Below are positions 18,368-28,194 of a DNA stretch of 64,000 bases, one piece after another. The stretch comes from Rhodopseudomonas palustris HaA2 (lineage in GTDB: Bacteria; Pseudomonadota; Alphaproteobacteria; Rhizobiales; Xanthobacteraceae). Position 1 is the stretch's first letter, and every line of letters starts with the position of its first letter. The translations under genes were made by a program, and so were the position numbers. The stretch is taken from the NCBI RefSeq assembly GCF_000013365.1, contig NC_007778.1, positions 992,001 through 1,056,000 of the forward strand, read 5' to 3'. The notes below the pieces were generated by a model, which saw only the letters and a program-made list of their open reading frames with translations, had not been told where the DNA came from and did no database searches.

Positions 18368-20026
18368 TCACGCCACCGCTTTCGCCGCCGCGCGGCCGGC
18401 GTTGCGGCCGGAGAACAGGCAGCCGCCGAGGAAGGTGCCTTCGAGCGAGCGATAGCCGTGCATGCCGCCGCCGCCGAAGCCGGCGGCTTCGCCGACCGCG
18501 TACAGCCCCGGAATGATCGCGCCGTCCTGGCCGAACACCCGCGCGTCGAGATCGGTCTCGAATCCGCCGAGCGTCTTGCGGGTGAGGATGTTGAGCCGCA
18601 CCGCGATCAGCGGGCCGTAGGCGGGATCGAGAATCTTGTGCGGCTTCGCGGTGCGGATCAGCCGGTCGCCGATATAGCGCCGCGCATTGTGGATGTTCAT
18701 CACCTGCGCGTCCTTGACGAAGGCATTGTCGATCTCGCGGTCGCGCGCCTCGATCTGGCTGCGCAGTTCGCCCGGCTTCAGCAGATTGTCGCCGCTGAGC
18801 GCGTTCATCGCGACGACCAGATCGTCGAGATTGTCGCGGACGATGAAGTCGGCGCCGTGCTGCTTGAACGCTTCGACCGGCGCCGGCGCGGCCTTGTTGG
18901 TGGCGCGGCGCGCGGTCATCAGCCAGCTCTTGCCGGTCAGGTCCGGATTCTGCTCGGAACCCGACAGCGCGAATTCCTTCTTGATGATCGCCTGCGTCAG
19001 CACGAACCAGGAATAGTCGTAGCCGGTCGCCATGATGGCGTGGAGCTGGCCGAGCGTGTCGGAGCCGGGAAACAGCGGCGCCGGCAGCCGTTTGCCGGTG
19101 GCGTCGAACCACATCGACGACGGTCCGGGTAAAATCCGGATGCCGTGGCGCGGCCAGATCGGATCGAAATTCTGCAGGCCCTCGACATAGTGCCACATCC
19201 GGTCGCGGTTGATCAGCCGCGCGCCGGCGGCCTCGGTGATGCCGAGCATCCGGCCGTCGACATGCGCGGGCACGCCGGAGATCATCCGTTGCGGCGGCTT
19301 GCCCAGCCGCTGCGGCCAATTCTGTCGCACCAGCTCGTGATTGCCGCCGATGCCGCCGGAGGCGACGATCACCGCCTGGGCGCGCAGCGTGAAGTCACCG
19401 ATCACCTTGCGCGAACTACTTGCGCCGCGCGGCGCCTGCGTCGGCTCGAGCACCGCGCCGCTGACGCCCTCGACGACGCCGTTGGTCAGCGTCAGCGCAT
19501 CGACGCGGTGGCGGAACCGGAAGCCGAGCCGGCCGGAATCCTGTGCGGCGCGGGCGCGGCGCACGAACGGTTCGATCAGCCCGGGCCCGGTGCCCCAGGT
19601 GACATGGAAGCGCGGCACCGAATTGCCGTGGCTCATGGCGTCGTAGCCGCCGCGCTCGGCCCAGCCGACCACCGGAAAGATCCTGTGCCCCATTGCGCGC
19701 AGCCAGTCGCGCTTCTCGCCGGCGGCGAAGCCGAGATAGGCTTCGGCCCAGCGCCGCGGCCACAGATCCTCGTCGCGGTCGAAACCGGCCGCGCCGAGCC
19801 AGTCCTGCAGCGCGAGTTCGTAGCTGTCGCGAATTCCAAGCCGGCGTTGCTCCGGCGAGTCGACCAGGAACAGGCCGCCGAACGACCAGAACGCCTGGCC
19901 GCCGCAATTCTGTTCGCCCTCCTGATCGATCACGATCACCGAGCGTCCGGCGTCCGCGATCTCGGTGGCGGCGACCAGACCGGCGAGGCCGGCGCCGATC
20001 ACGATCACGTCCGCATCTGTCGTCAT
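18368..20026 (-). CDS. FAD-binding dehydrogenase (COG3573 / fumarate reductase-like flavoprotein)
   Basis: 552 residues from the ATG at 20026, with AGGGAAC upstream. The N-terminal FAD loop is DVIVIGAGLAGLVAATEIA, then VIVIDQEGEQNCGGQAFWSF. The C-terminal FAD closure is LYAVGEAAGFGGGGMHGYRS followed by LEGTFLGGCLFSGRNAGR. This plan is shared by the KstD/fumarate reductase flavoprotein class. In related proteins the substrate is often a steroid or enoate, but none is established for this subgroup. It appears monocistronic. The in-frame residues upstream of the chosen start look like leader sequence. Confidence 0.82.
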   Translation of the reverse strand: MTTDADVIVIGAGLAGLVAATEIADAGRSVIVIDQEGEQNCGGQAFWSFGGLFLVDSPEQRRLGIRDSYELALQDWLGAAGFDRDEDLWPRRWAEAYLGFAAGEKRDWLRAMGHRIFPVVGWAERGGYDAMSHGNSVPRFHVTWGTGPGLIEPFVRRARAAQDSGRLGFRFRHRVDALTLTNGVVEGVSGAVLEPTQAPRGASSSRKVIGDFTLRAQAVIVASGGIGGNHELVRQNWPQRLGKPPQRMISGVPAHVDGRMLGITEAAGARLINRDRMWHYVEGLQNFDPIWPRHGIRILPGPSSMWFDATGKRLPAPLFPGSDTLGQLHAIMATGYDYSWFVLTQAIIKKEFALSGSEQNPDLTGKSWLMTARRATNKAAPAPVEAFKQHGADFIVRDNLDDLVVAMNALSGDNLLKPGELRSQIEARDREIDNAFVKDAQVMNIHNARRYIGDRLIRTAKPHKILDPAYGPLIAVRLNILTRKTLGGFETDLDARVFGQDGAIIPGLYAVGEAAGFGGGGMHGYRSLEGTFLGGCLFSGRNAGRAAAKAVA

Positions 20027-20300
20027 GGGCGTTCCCTGTGGAGGAACCGATTGAAACGCGCGCGGCCCGGCGCGGTCAACGGCTTTCGTGTCCATGCTGT
20101 TTCAGATTGGGACCCGGACTCGTGCCGAGTGCATCCCGCCTGCAACACTCGATTTGAATTTAATTGGAGCGAGGCTCGCGATCTGGACAAACAGCCGATC
20201 CGAAATCACGCTGATGAAGCGTCCTGAATCGGCTTCGCCCGATTCAAGACGGCGACGCAGGCAGACTTGGAACAGCCGACTGAACTGACTGGGGCGGGGC

Positions 20301-20759
20301 ATGAGATTGCTGACGGGATTGCTGGCGGCGGTTCTGCTTCTCGCCGGTGCGGCATCGGCCCAAGCCGTGGTCCGGATCGCCGACGATCGCGGCGGCCGCA
20401 TCGGAACCTACGTCGACAAGTATCAGAGCCTGCGTTCCTCCGGCGAAACGGTGGTGATCGACGGTCTGTGCGCTTCCGCCTGCACCATCGTGCTCGGCGC
20501 TGTGCCGCACCACAAGATCTGCGTCACCTCGCGCGCCAATCTCGGCTTCCATGCCGCCTGGGATCTCGGCTCCAACGGTCGCGCGGTCACCAATCCCGAA
20601 GCGACGCAGATGCTGTACACGATGTATCCGGCCGAGATCCGCCGCTGGATTGCCAAGCGCGGCGGGTTGACGCGGCAGATGATCTTCCTGCGCGGCAAGC
20701 AGCTGATGTCGATGTACCGCCCGTGCTATATGGACGCACAGGCCTCCGCGTCGCGATGA
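20301..20759 (+). CDS. exported COG3904-like protein with a ClpP/crotonase-type motif
   Basis: 152 residues. The signal peptide is LTGLLAAVLLLAGAASAQA. The core VVIDGLCASACTIVLG (Ser59 between Cys57 and Cys61) followed by NLGFHAAWDLG (His84) resembles predicted periplasmic proteins related to the ClpP/crotonase fold, in which a Ser lies in a turn and a His follows about 25 residues later. Whether it is a peptidase is not known. A Cys pair around the Ser would suit the oxidising periplasm. It precedes the SCO gene on the same strand, separated by about 165 bases. Confidence 0.65.
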   Translation: MRLLTGLLAAVLLLAGAASAQAVVRIADDRGGRIGTYVDKYQSLRSSGETVVIDGLCASACTIVLGAVPHHKICVTSRANLGFHAAWDLGSNGRAVTNPEATQMLYTMYPAEIRRWIAKRGGLTRQMIFLRGKQLMSMYRPCYMDAQASASR

Positions 20760-20924
20760 CGGGACGCGCGCCGCTCCGCATCACGTGATCCCACGATCGG
20801 CGAGCGCGCTTGCCGGCCGCCGCGCTGCGCTCTATGGCTTCGGCACATGCGGCGCCGCGCCGTGTGGATCTTGCCGGTGCGCGGACGCTCGCTTCGCCGA
20901 CCGGCTCTCGACGAGGATTCCGCG

Positions 20925-21524
20925 ATGGCCGCACCAGCCTCTTCCACCCGTCCGCTCGTCATCATCGCGGCGTTCGCCGGCAGTCTGGTCGTTGGCCTGG
21001 TGGTGGTGCTGTGGCTGCTCGGCGGGTTGAACAAGGTCGCGGCCCCGGCGTCGATCGGCGGCCCATTCCAGCTCACCGACCACAACGGCCGGATCGTCAC
21101 CGAGCAGAGCCTGAAGGGTAAACCGACGCTGATCTTCTTCGGCTTCACCCGCTGCCCCGATGTCTGCCCGACCTCGTTGTTCGAGATCACCCAGGTGCTG
21201 CAGGCGCTGGGTCCCGACGCCGACCGCCTCAACGCCTATTTCGTCTCGGTCGATCCGGAGCGCGACACGCCGGAGTCGATGAAGGAGTATCTGTCGAGCT
21301 TCGATCCGCATCTCAAGGGACTGATCGGCTCGCGCGAGGCCACCGACAAGATCGAGAAGGGCTACCGGGTCTACGCCAAGAAGGTCCCGACCTCGGATGG
21401 CGACTACACGATGGATCATACTGCGCTGATCTATCTGATGGACAAGGACGGCAGGTTCGTCGCCCCGTTCAACATGAAGCGGAAGCCCGAAGAGGCCGCC
21501 GCGGATCTGAAGCGCTATCTCTGA
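20925..21524 (+). CDS. SCO1/SenC/PrrC family copper protein
   Basis: 199 residues from the ATG at 20925. One N-terminal membrane anchor (about residues 12-34, VIIAAFAGSLVVGLVVVLWLL) is followed by a thioredoxin-fold domain. The copper-binding Cys pair is in FFGFTRCPDVCPTSLFEI and the third ligand His is in YTMDHTALIYL. SCO proteins deliver copper or electrons to the CuA centre of cytochrome c oxidase and act at the periplasmic face. The 3' end overlaps the convergent glycosyltransferase gene by 56 bases. Confidence 0.93.
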   Translation: MAAPASSTRPLVIIAAFAGSLVVGLVVVLWLLGGLNKVAAPASIGGPFQLTDHNGRIVTEQSLKGKPTLIFFGFTRCPDVCPTSLFEITQVLQALGPDADRLNAYFVSVDPERDTPESMKEYLSSFDPHLKGLIGSREATDKIEKGYRVYAKKVPTSDGDYTMDHTALIYLMDKDGRFVAPFNMKRKPEEAAADLKRYL

Positions 21525-23490
21525 CGAGCGTTTTCCCGACGGCCTTCGGCGAAGGGGCGGCACGCGCGGCGACGCCGTGCTCGGTCTTCTGCCAATGATG
21601 CGGCTTCCACACCAGTTCGCCGAGCGCGCGCCAGGCCGCGATCGACAGGCAGATCCAGTACAGCGGCATCAGCAGCAGCCAGGCCGCATCGTGCAGCCGA
21701 CCGATCCGCTTCAGGCCGATCGCAGCGACGACCGCGCTGCCGACGTATCCGGCGGCGACGGCCAGACCGTGGAGCGAGGCCCACGGCGAAGGCGGGGACA
21801 GCGGCTCGCCCTGCGCGAGCGCGAGCCCTGTCGTGGCGAGGTCCAGGAGCAGCAGCGGATGGATCAGGGCGGACAGCACGCTGCCGCCGACGAACAGGTT
21901 CAGCGCCAGCACGCCGCGCCAGCCGGCGTCGCGCCAGAACAGCCGGGGCCGGCGCATGTGCACGCACCAGGTCTGCATCCAGCCTTTCATCCAGCGGGTG
22001 CGCTGGCCGAGCCACGCGGCGAGGCCGATCGGCGCCTCTTCGAAGGTGCGGGAGTCGAAGCTGATGGCGCTGTAGCCGAACCGCGCCAGCCGGAAGCCGA
22101 GATCGGCATCCTCCGTCACGTTGTAAGCATCCCAACCGCCCACCTCGCGCAGCACGGCGGTGCGGAAGTGATTCGACGAGCCGCCGAGCGGCAGCGGCAG
22201 ACCCAGTCGCGTCAGGCCGGGCAGCACCGCCTCGAACTGGCCGGCATATTCGGCGAGGAACAGCCGCGACAGCCAGCTATGGGTGATGTTGTCGATGCAC
22301 AGGCCGGCCTGGACGCAGCCGGTCGTCGGCCCGCCGCGCGCGAAGGCGTCGAGCGCGGCGCGAAGCTGATCGGGCTCCGGGCGGTCCTCGGCGTCGAACA
22401 CCGTCACCATGCCGCCGCGCACGAACGGCAGCGCGTAGTTGAGCGCCTTCGGCTTGGTCCTGGGCCCGACCGCCGGCGCAATCAGCACGCGCAGATGTGG
22501 TCGCGGCCCGAGCCGCGCGATCGCGGCGCGGGTGGCGAGATCGTCGAGCTCGACGACCAGAATGATGTCAAGTTTCTCGCGCGGATAGTCCAGCGCCTCG
22601 ATCGCTTCGACCAGCGACGCCACCGACGCCGCCTCGCGATACAGCGCCGCGATCGCGGTGTAGATCGGCAATGCGTCGTCCGGCCGGCGCGCCGATCGTG
22701 GTGCGGGCGGTCGCGGCTGCAGGCTCGCCGCCAGCCGCAATCCGATGAAGCCGAGAAACAGCAGCGCCGTGACCACGCCGGAATGGACGGCGCACAGCAG
22801 CGGCAAGGCGGCGGCCAGCAACGCACCGGCCGCCGCGCGCCTGAGCCCGGTCCGCCAGCCGATCTCGACATCGCAGGGTGAAACCGCCAGCGCGGGATAG
22901 CGGCGCTGCAGGCCGAAGCTCGCGTGCTGCGCCAGGCCCTGACCGGTCTGCTGCAGGAACTGCTGCATCGCGCACTGGGGGGCGACGCGAAACCGGCTGC
23001 GCAGCGATGGATGATCGTGCAGCACGCCGCACAAGGTGCGCGCCGCCATCCGCCGTGGCGCCATCGCCCATACCAGGTCGCCGTTCTGCCGCAGCGGCAT
23101 CACCCCCGCCGCCGCGGCGAACCGCATCTGGTCGTCGCACAACGGCGTGTCGTCGCGGCCGACCTGCGCAAAATCCTCGGGGGCGATCCGGAGATGCCGG
23201 GCCAGTCGATGCAGATAAGTCGTTTCGTCGATCACGCCCCATCGGATCAGCACCTGATCGGCACCCGTTCCGAGTTCGCCGGCGCGCCGGCGGGCGGCCT
23301 CCAGCAGGTTCGGTGGCAGCACACCGCGCAGGCAATTCAGTTCGGGACTCTGCGGCGGCACGGTCGCAGCATCGACGGCGGACCCGTTCCAGCAGGCGAG
23401 AAAGCCCGGCCGCCCCGGCCATGGCGAGGTCCCCGCGTGCCTGCCGCGCTGCTCCACCGCAACGTTGTGTCCGGCGCGGTCGGCGACCAT
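21469..23490 (-). CDS. membrane glycosyltransferase family 2 with N-terminal MshEN-like domain
   Basis: 673 residues. Residues about 50-150 (LLEAARRRAGELGTGADQVL, LIRWGVIDETTYLHRLARHL) match the MshEN/GspE N-terminal helical module. Membrane segments follow near 215-250. A GT2 catalytic domain then shows VTVFDAEDRPEPDQLRAAL (DxD), NVTEDADLGFRLARFGYS (TED) and AWLGQRTRWMKGWMQTW (QxxRW), ending in four to five membrane helices. The combination recalls NfrB-type proteins of exopolysaccharide and phage N4 adsorption systems. The MshEN part may bind cyclic di-GMP, which is inference. The start is set by ATG with AAGGGCG upstream. It is divergent from the solute-binding gene. Confidence 0.82.
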   Translation of the reverse strand: MVADRAGHNVAVEQRGRHAGTSPWPGRPGFLACWNGSAVDAATVPPQSPELNCLRGVLPPNLLEAARRRAGELGTGADQVLIRWGVIDETTYLHRLARHLRIAPEDFAQVGRDDTPLCDDQMRFAAAAGVMPLRQNGDLVWAMAPRRMAARTLCGVLHDHPSLRSRFRVAPQCAMQQFLQQTGQGLAQHASFGLQRRYPALAVSPCDVEIGWRTGLRRAAAGALLAAALPLLCAVHSGVVTALLFLGFIGLRLAASLQPRPPAPRSARRPDDALPIYTAIAALYREAASVASLVEAIEALDYPREKLDIILVVELDDLATRAAIARLGPRPHLRVLIAPAVGPRTKPKALNYALPFVRGGMVTVFDAEDRPEPDQLRAALDAFARGGPTTGCVQAGLCIDNITHSWLSRLFLAEYAGQFEAVLPGLTRLGLPLPLGGSSNHFRTAVLREVGGWDAYNVTEDADLGFRLARFGYSAISFDSRTFEEAPIGLAAWLGQRTRWMKGWMQTWCVHMRRPRLFWRDAGWRGVLALNLFVGGSVLSALIHPLLLLDLATTGLALAQGEPLSPPSPWASLHGLAVAAGYVGSAVVAAIGLKRIGRLHDAAWLLLMPLYWICLSIAAWRALGELVWKPHHWQKTEHGVAARAAPSPKAVGKTLVRDSASDPRRPLRASASC

Positions 23491-23564
23491 GGAACGCCCT
23501 TACGCAAACGGCACTCGCGTCTCGCGCCGGATGGTCTATAAGATCGCCGGTGCGGATCCCGACT

Positions 23565-24506
23565 ATGCAACCATGGATTGAGTTCTTGATCAACGGCCGA
23601 TCGGCCGTGGCGCGGCCATTGTTCGGGGCCGTGATGCGGCCATTGCTGATGGCGCTGATGCTGTTCGGTGCTCTGCTGCCGCTGTGCGACGCGCACGCGG
23701 CCGAGACCGGCGCGGAAGCCAAGGCCGTCGCGGCGGCGACTGCGCATGCCGTGCCGGGATTCTGGGACCCGCGGCGGCGCCCGGATCGGCCCGACCTGTC
23801 GCGCCTCACCGTGATCCGGTTTCTCACCGAGACCGACTATCCGCCGTTCAATTTCACCGGCGCCGACGGCAATCCGGCCGGCTTCAATGTCGATCTGGCG
23901 CGGGCGCTGTGCGAGGAGATGAAGGTCACCTGCACGGTGCAGATGCGGCGGTTCGAGACGCTGCTCGATGCGCTGGCGAGCAATCGCGGCGACGCCATCA
24001 TCGCATCGCTGGCGGTGACGCCGCAGACCCGCGGCAAGGTCGATTTCACCGATCCTTATTACCGCGCGCCCGGCCGTTTCGTCGCCCGCAAGGACGCGGT
24101 GCTGCCGGAAATCCGCCCGGAATATCTCGAGGGCAAGAAGGTCGGCGCGATCGCCGGCTCCGCGCACGAGGCCTATCTCAAGGCAATGTTCACCGACGCC
24201 GAGTTGCATTCCTACCCGAACGACGAGGCGCTGCGGGCGGCGCTGCGGCGCGGCGAGGTCGACTTCATCTTCGGCGACGCGATCTCGCTGGCGTTCTGGA
24301 TCAACGGCACCGATTCCGAGAATTGCTGCGCCTTCAGCGGCGGTCCGTTCACCGAAAGTCGCTATTTCGGCGAGGGCGTCGGCATCGCGGTCCGCAAGGG
24401 CAACGATCTGCTGCGCCAGTCGCTGAACTGGGCGCTGTTCCGGGTCTGGGAGAAGGGCCGCTACACCGATCTGTGGCTGCGGTATTTTTCCGTCAGCCCG
24501 TTCTGA
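23565..24506 (+). CDS. ABC-type amino acid (family 3) solute-binding protein
   Basis: 313 residues from the ATG at 23565. A shorter start at 23634 (MRPLLMALMLFGALLPLCDA) would give a cleaner signal peptide. The family 3 binding motif is TETDYPPFNFTGADGNPAGF followed by DVDLARALC-type helix, then NRGDAIIASLAVTPQTRGKV and FTDPYYRAPGRFVARKD. It carries two extra Cys in SENCCAFSGG. Binding proteins of this family deliver amino acids or opines to ABC permeases, but no permease or ATPase gene follows; lysK comes next 40 bases on. It may act with a distant permease. Confidence 0.85.
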   Translation: MQPWIEFLINGRSAVARPLFGAVMRPLLMALMLFGALLPLCDAHAAETGAEAKAVAAATAHAVPGFWDPRRRPDRPDLSRLTVIRFLTETDYPPFNFTGADGNPAGFNVDLARALCEEMKVTCTVQMRRFETLLDALASNRGDAIIASLAVTPQTRGKVDFTDPYYRAPGRFVARKDAVLPEIRPEYLEGKKVGAIAGSAHEAYLKAMFTDAELHSYPNDEALRAALRRGEVDFIFGDAISLAFWINGTDSENCCAFSGGPFTESRYFGEGVGIAVRKGNDLLRQSLNWALFRVWEKGRYTDLWLRYFSVSPF

Positions 24507-24545
24507 CAAATTCGAAAGACCCGCCTCGCGCGGTTGGAGACCTTG

Positions 24546-26183
24546 ATGACCACGACCGATCTGCCCAGCGCGTCCGACCTGCGCACGCTCGCCGAACAAT
24601 CCAACGCCTGGCCGTTCGAGCAGGCGCGCGCGCTGGTGAACCGCCTGAAAAAGCAGCCGAAGGACGAGGTGCTGTTCGAGACCGGCTACGGCCCGTCCGG
24701 CCTGCCGCATATCGGCACCTTCGGCGAGGTCGCCCGCACCACCATGGTGCGCCACGCCTTCCGGGTGCTGACCGACGACAAGATCAAGACCAAGCTGCTG
24801 GCGTTTTCCGACGACATGGACGGGCTGCGCAAGGTGCCGGACAATGTGCCGAACAAGGAGATGCTGGCGCAGCATCTCGGCAAGTCGCTGACCAGCGTGC
24901 CCGACCCGTTCGGCACCCACGAGTCGTTCGGCGCGCACAACAATGCGCGGCTGCGCGCCTTCCTCGACACCTTCGGCTTCGACTACGAGTTCGCCTCGGC
25001 GACCGACTACTACAAGTCCGGCCGGTTCGACGCCACGCTGCTGAAGGTGCTGCAGCGGCTCGACAAGGTGATGGCGATCATGCTGCCGAGCCTGCGCGAA
25101 GAGCGCGCCGCGAGCTACTCGCCGTTTCTCCCCGTGTGTCCGCGCACCGGCGTGGTGCTGCAGGTGCCGATCGTGGATCACGACGTCGCCGCCGGCACGG
25201 TGTCCTACGACGATCCGGAGACCAAGGAGCGGGTGACGCTCCCGGTCACCGGCGGGCATTGCAAATTGCAGTGGAAGCCCGACTGGGCGATGCGCTGGAC
25301 CGCGCTCGGCGTCGACTACGAAATGGCCGGCAAGGACCTGATCGATTCGGTGAAGCTGTCCGGCAAGATCGCGCAGGCGATCGGCGGCACGCCGCCGGAG
25401 GGCTTCAACTACGAGCTGTTCCTCGACGACAAGGGCCAGAAGATCTCCAAGTCGAAGGGCAACGGTCTCACCATCGATGAATGGCTGCGCTACGCCTCGC
25501 CGGAATCGCTGTCGCTGTTCATGTATCGCGAGCCGAAGGCGGCGAAGCGGCTGTATTTCGACGTCATCCCGCGCAATGTCGACGAGTATCAGCAGTTCCT
25601 CGACGGCTTTGGCCGGCAGGACGCCAAGCAGCAACTCGCCAATCCGGTCTGGCACATTCACAGCGGCAATCCGCCGAAATCCGACATGCCGGTGACGTTC
25701 CAGCTGCTGCTGACGCTGGTGTCGTCGTCGAACGCCGAGAACGCCGAGACGCTGTGGGGCTTCATCGGCCGCTACCGGCCGGGCGTGACGCCGCAGACCC
25801 ATCCGAAGCTCGACGCCATGGTCGGCTACGCGATCAACTACTATCGCGACTTCGTGGCGCCGACGAAGGTGTTCCGCGATCCGACCGATCAGGAGCGCGC
25901 CGCCTTGCAGGATCTGCGCGATGCTCTGTCGCAATTGGCGCCGGACTCGACCGCGGAAGCGATCCAGGACGTGGTCTACGAGATCGGCCGCCGCGAGCCG
26001 TTCCTCGACCACAAGAAGGCCGCCAAGGACGGCAAGCCGGGCGTGTCGCTCGACTGGTTCAACATGCTGTACCAGGTGCTGCTCGGCCAGGAAAAAGGCC
26101 CGCGCTTCGGCTCCTTCGTGGCGGTCTACGGCCTCAACAATGCGGTCGCGATGATCGACGGCGCGCTGGCGCGCAGCGCGTAG
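24546..26183 (+). CDS. lysK: lysyl-tRNA synthetase, class I
   Basis: 545 residues from the ATG at 24546 with TTGGAGACC upstream. It is a class I synthetase: [20 protein letters not shown] holds the HIGH motif and [13 protein letters not shown] the KMSKS motif. Class I LysRS charges tRNA-Lys and is found in archaea and in most alphaproteobacteria in place of class II. Length and motif spacing look normal and no frame problem is seen. It ends 15 bases before the convergent chemoreceptor gene, with no visible terminator. Confidence 0.97.
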   Translation: MTTTDLPSASDLRTLAEQSNAWPFEQARALVNRLKKQPKDEVLFETGYGPSGLPHIGTFGEVARTTMVRHAFRVLTDDKIKTKLLAFSDDMDGLRKVPDNVPNKEMLAQHLGKSLTSVPDPFGTHESFGAHNNARLRAFLDTFGFDYEFASATDYYKSGRFDATLLKVLQRLDKVMAIMLPSLREERAASYSPFLPVCPRTGVVLQVPIVDHDVAAGTVSYDDPETKERVTLPVTGGHCKLQWKPDWAMRWTALGVDYEMAGKDLIDSVKLSGKIAQAIGGTPPEGFNYELFLDDKGQKISKSKGNGLTIDEWLRYASPESLSLFMYREPKAAKRLYFDVIPRNVDEYQQFLDGFGRQDAKQQLANPVWHIHSGNPPKSDMPVTFQLLLTLVSSSNAENAETLWGFIGRYRPGVTPQTHPKLDAMVGYAINYYRDFVAPTKVFRDPTDQERAALQDLRDALSQLAPDSTAEAIQDVVYEIGRREPFLDHKKAAKDGKPGVSLDWFNMLYQVLLGQEKGPRFGSFVAVYGLNNAVAMIDGALARSA

Positions 26184-26198
26184 TCTCGCAAGACTTGA

Positions 26199-27878
26199 TC
26201 AAGCGGCGCGCACCGCTGCCGAGAAGCGGTCGACCTCGGTCTTGAGGTGGCGGCTTTCCGCGAGCAGCGAGGCGGCCAGATCGTGGACATGCGCGGACGC
26301 CGAGCCGGTGTCCTCGGCGCCCTCGCGCACCGTCCCGATCGTGTTTGAGACGTCGGTCGCCGCGTCCGCCGACTCCCGGACGCTGACGGCAATCTCGCGC
26401 ATCGCGGCGCCCTGCTGGTCGACCGCCGATGCGGTCGCATCCGAGATTTCCGAGATCTGAAGAATGGTGGTGCCGATCGCTTCGATCGCCGACACCGACA
26501 ATTCGGTCGCCGTCTTCATTTGGGAAATCTGTTCGGTAATCTCCTCGGTCGCTTTTGCGGTCTGGGATGCGAGCGCCTTGACCTCCGAGGCGACGACGGC
26601 AAAGCCGCGTCCCGCCTCGCCGGCGCGGGCGGCTTCGATCGTCGCATTGAGCGCCAGCAAATTGGTCTGTGCCGCGACCGCGTTGATCAGATTGACGACA
26701 TCGCCGATACGACCGGCCGCGGTCGAAAGGTCGGCGATACGCGCGTTGGTCTCCTGCGCCTGCCGGACGGCGGCCTGTGAGATGTTTTGCGCCTGCCGGA
26801 CTTGCTGTCCGATCTGGGATGCGGACGAGGCGACCTCGTTGCAGGTGACGGCGGTTGATTGTGCGGTCGCGCTGGACTGTTGTGAAGCGGTCGCCACGGT
26901 AGTTGCCAGCCGCTGCGTGGAATCGACGTTGCCAGCCAGTTGGCTTGCGGCCGCTTCCATTTCGGTGGACGTCGCCGTCACGGTTTGGACGATCCTGCCG
27001 ATCGCGCCATCCAACTCATCGGCAATCTTCTGCATTTCAGCCCGACGGTTCGCGTCGGCGCGCGCCTTCACCCCCTTTTCGGATTCCATCGCTTCGACCC
27101 GCAGCGCGTTGTCCTTGAACACCTGCACCGCCCGCGCCATCGCGCCGACCTCGTCGCCGCGCTCGATCGCGGGAATCGCCACCGAGCGGTCTCCGTCAGC
27201 GAGACGGCGCATCACCTCCGTCATCCCGGTGATCGGCGCGATCACGCCTTTCACGATCCCGGTCAGGCCCGCGATGAACAATAAGAAGACCGCGGACGAT
27301 ACACCCCACAGCAGATAGTTGAGATCGGCCGCGCGCACCGCCGTCGCCGCTTCGGTTGCGGCATTCAGATCGTTGGTCCGTTTGACGATATCGTCGATGA
27401 TGGCGCGATGCGCCGTGTAGGCCTTGGTCAGGTCCCTGTAGGCCTGCATCGCCGTGTCGGGATCCTTGCTCTCGATCGCCGGGAACAGGCTGGCCTCCAG
27501 AATGTCCCAGAACTTCTTCACTTCGCGGTCGGAATCGTCGATCAGGCGTGCCTTGATCGCCGGATCGAGCGGCGCGGTGAGCCAGAATGCGTGGCGGTCC
27601 TGGTATTCTTTCTTAAGTCGGCCGAGCCGCTCGCGGCGGAGCGGGAACGAATCGGGCTCCTCGATCGCCAGCGTCGCCTCCAGATAGGCTTCAATCACGT
27701 AAGCGGGCGGCGGCAGGATGTCGGCCACCAGATCGTTGCCGAGTTTGATCTGGTCATACAGCGGTCCGCCGACCTTGAGTTGCGACAGCCCATACAGGCT
27801 TGCCCCAAAAATCGCCGTCATGCCGGACCCGATGATGAGCCCAAAAAGAAGGACGGCGCGCGTAATCGTCAGTCGCAT
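26199..27878 (-). CDS. methyl-accepting chemotaxis protein
   Basis: 559 residues. TM1 is near residues 8-30 ([20 protein letters not shown]), a periplasmic helical sensor of about 165 residues follows, TM2 is near 195-215, and HAMP near 216-265. The signalling domain has its tip at about 396-418 ([20 protein letters not shown], then [20 protein letters not shown]). It senses an unknown ligand and controls CheA. No che genes are nearby. The periplasmic region ([20 protein letters not shown]) resembles a four-helix bundle. Confidence 0.93.
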   Translation of the reverse strand: MRLTITRAVLLFGLIIGSGMTAIFGASLYGLSQLKVGGPLYDQIKLGNDLVADILPPPAYVIEAYLEATLAIEEPDSFPLRRERLGRLKKEYQDRHAFWLTAPLDPAIKARLIDDSDREVKKFWDILEASLFPAIESKDPDTAMQAYRDLTKAYTAHRAIIDDIVKRTNDLNAATEAATAVRAADLNYLLWGVSSAVFLLFIAGLTGIVKGVIAPITGMTEVMRRLADGDRSVAIPAIERGDEVGAMARAVQVFKDNALRVEAMESEKGVKARADANRRAEMQKIADELDGAIGRIVQTVTATSTEMEAAASQLAGNVDSTQRLATTVATASQQSSATAQSTAVTCNEVASSASQIGQQVRQAQNISQAAVRQAQETNARIADLSTAAGRIGDVVNLINAVAAQTNLLALNATIEAARAGEAGRGFAVVASEVKALASQTAKATEEITEQISQMKTATELSVSAIEAIGTTILQISEISDATASAVDQQGAAMREIAVSVRESADAATDVSNTIGTVREGAEDTGSASAHVHDLAASLLAESRHLKTEVDRFSAAVRAA

Positions 27879-28194
27879 CTGTTGTTCCGATCGTCGTGCG
27901 AGTGGCCGAACCCCCGGATATGTCGGAACTCATGATGTTAGCGTTAACGTAGCAGCGGGCCGCACCCGCCGCGGCCGCTATTTGATGCGTCGCCGGTAAA
28001 CGTCCCATCCGTGTAACTACGAGTTTGATCCGCGTGCGGTGATAAGCGGGGCGATGTTTGCGATTGGGGGTGATACTCTGGAACTATTCGGCCAACAGTC
28101 GGAGCGACCTTCGTCGTGCAGGCGCTGATCGAGTTCAGTTAGTTGTGCGATGAAAATGACGCGATCCGCGTGGCGATGCAGCGCCGCGTAGCGG
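27879..28194. other. 316-base gap with no recognised gene
   Basis: It lies between the start of the chemoreceptor gene and the stop of the first RND adaptor gene, both minus strand. The half nearer 27879 would hold the chemoreceptor promoter; I see an AT-richer stretch with gttagcgttaacg near 27948-27960. No repeat of the A-E types and no open frame I can support. Confidence 0.5.

Noticed and set aside
23337-26012. Minus-strand open frame of 891 codons across the solute-binding and lysK genes
   Set aside because: It covers two well-identified plus-strand genes and encodes His/Arg-rich sequence with no family features.
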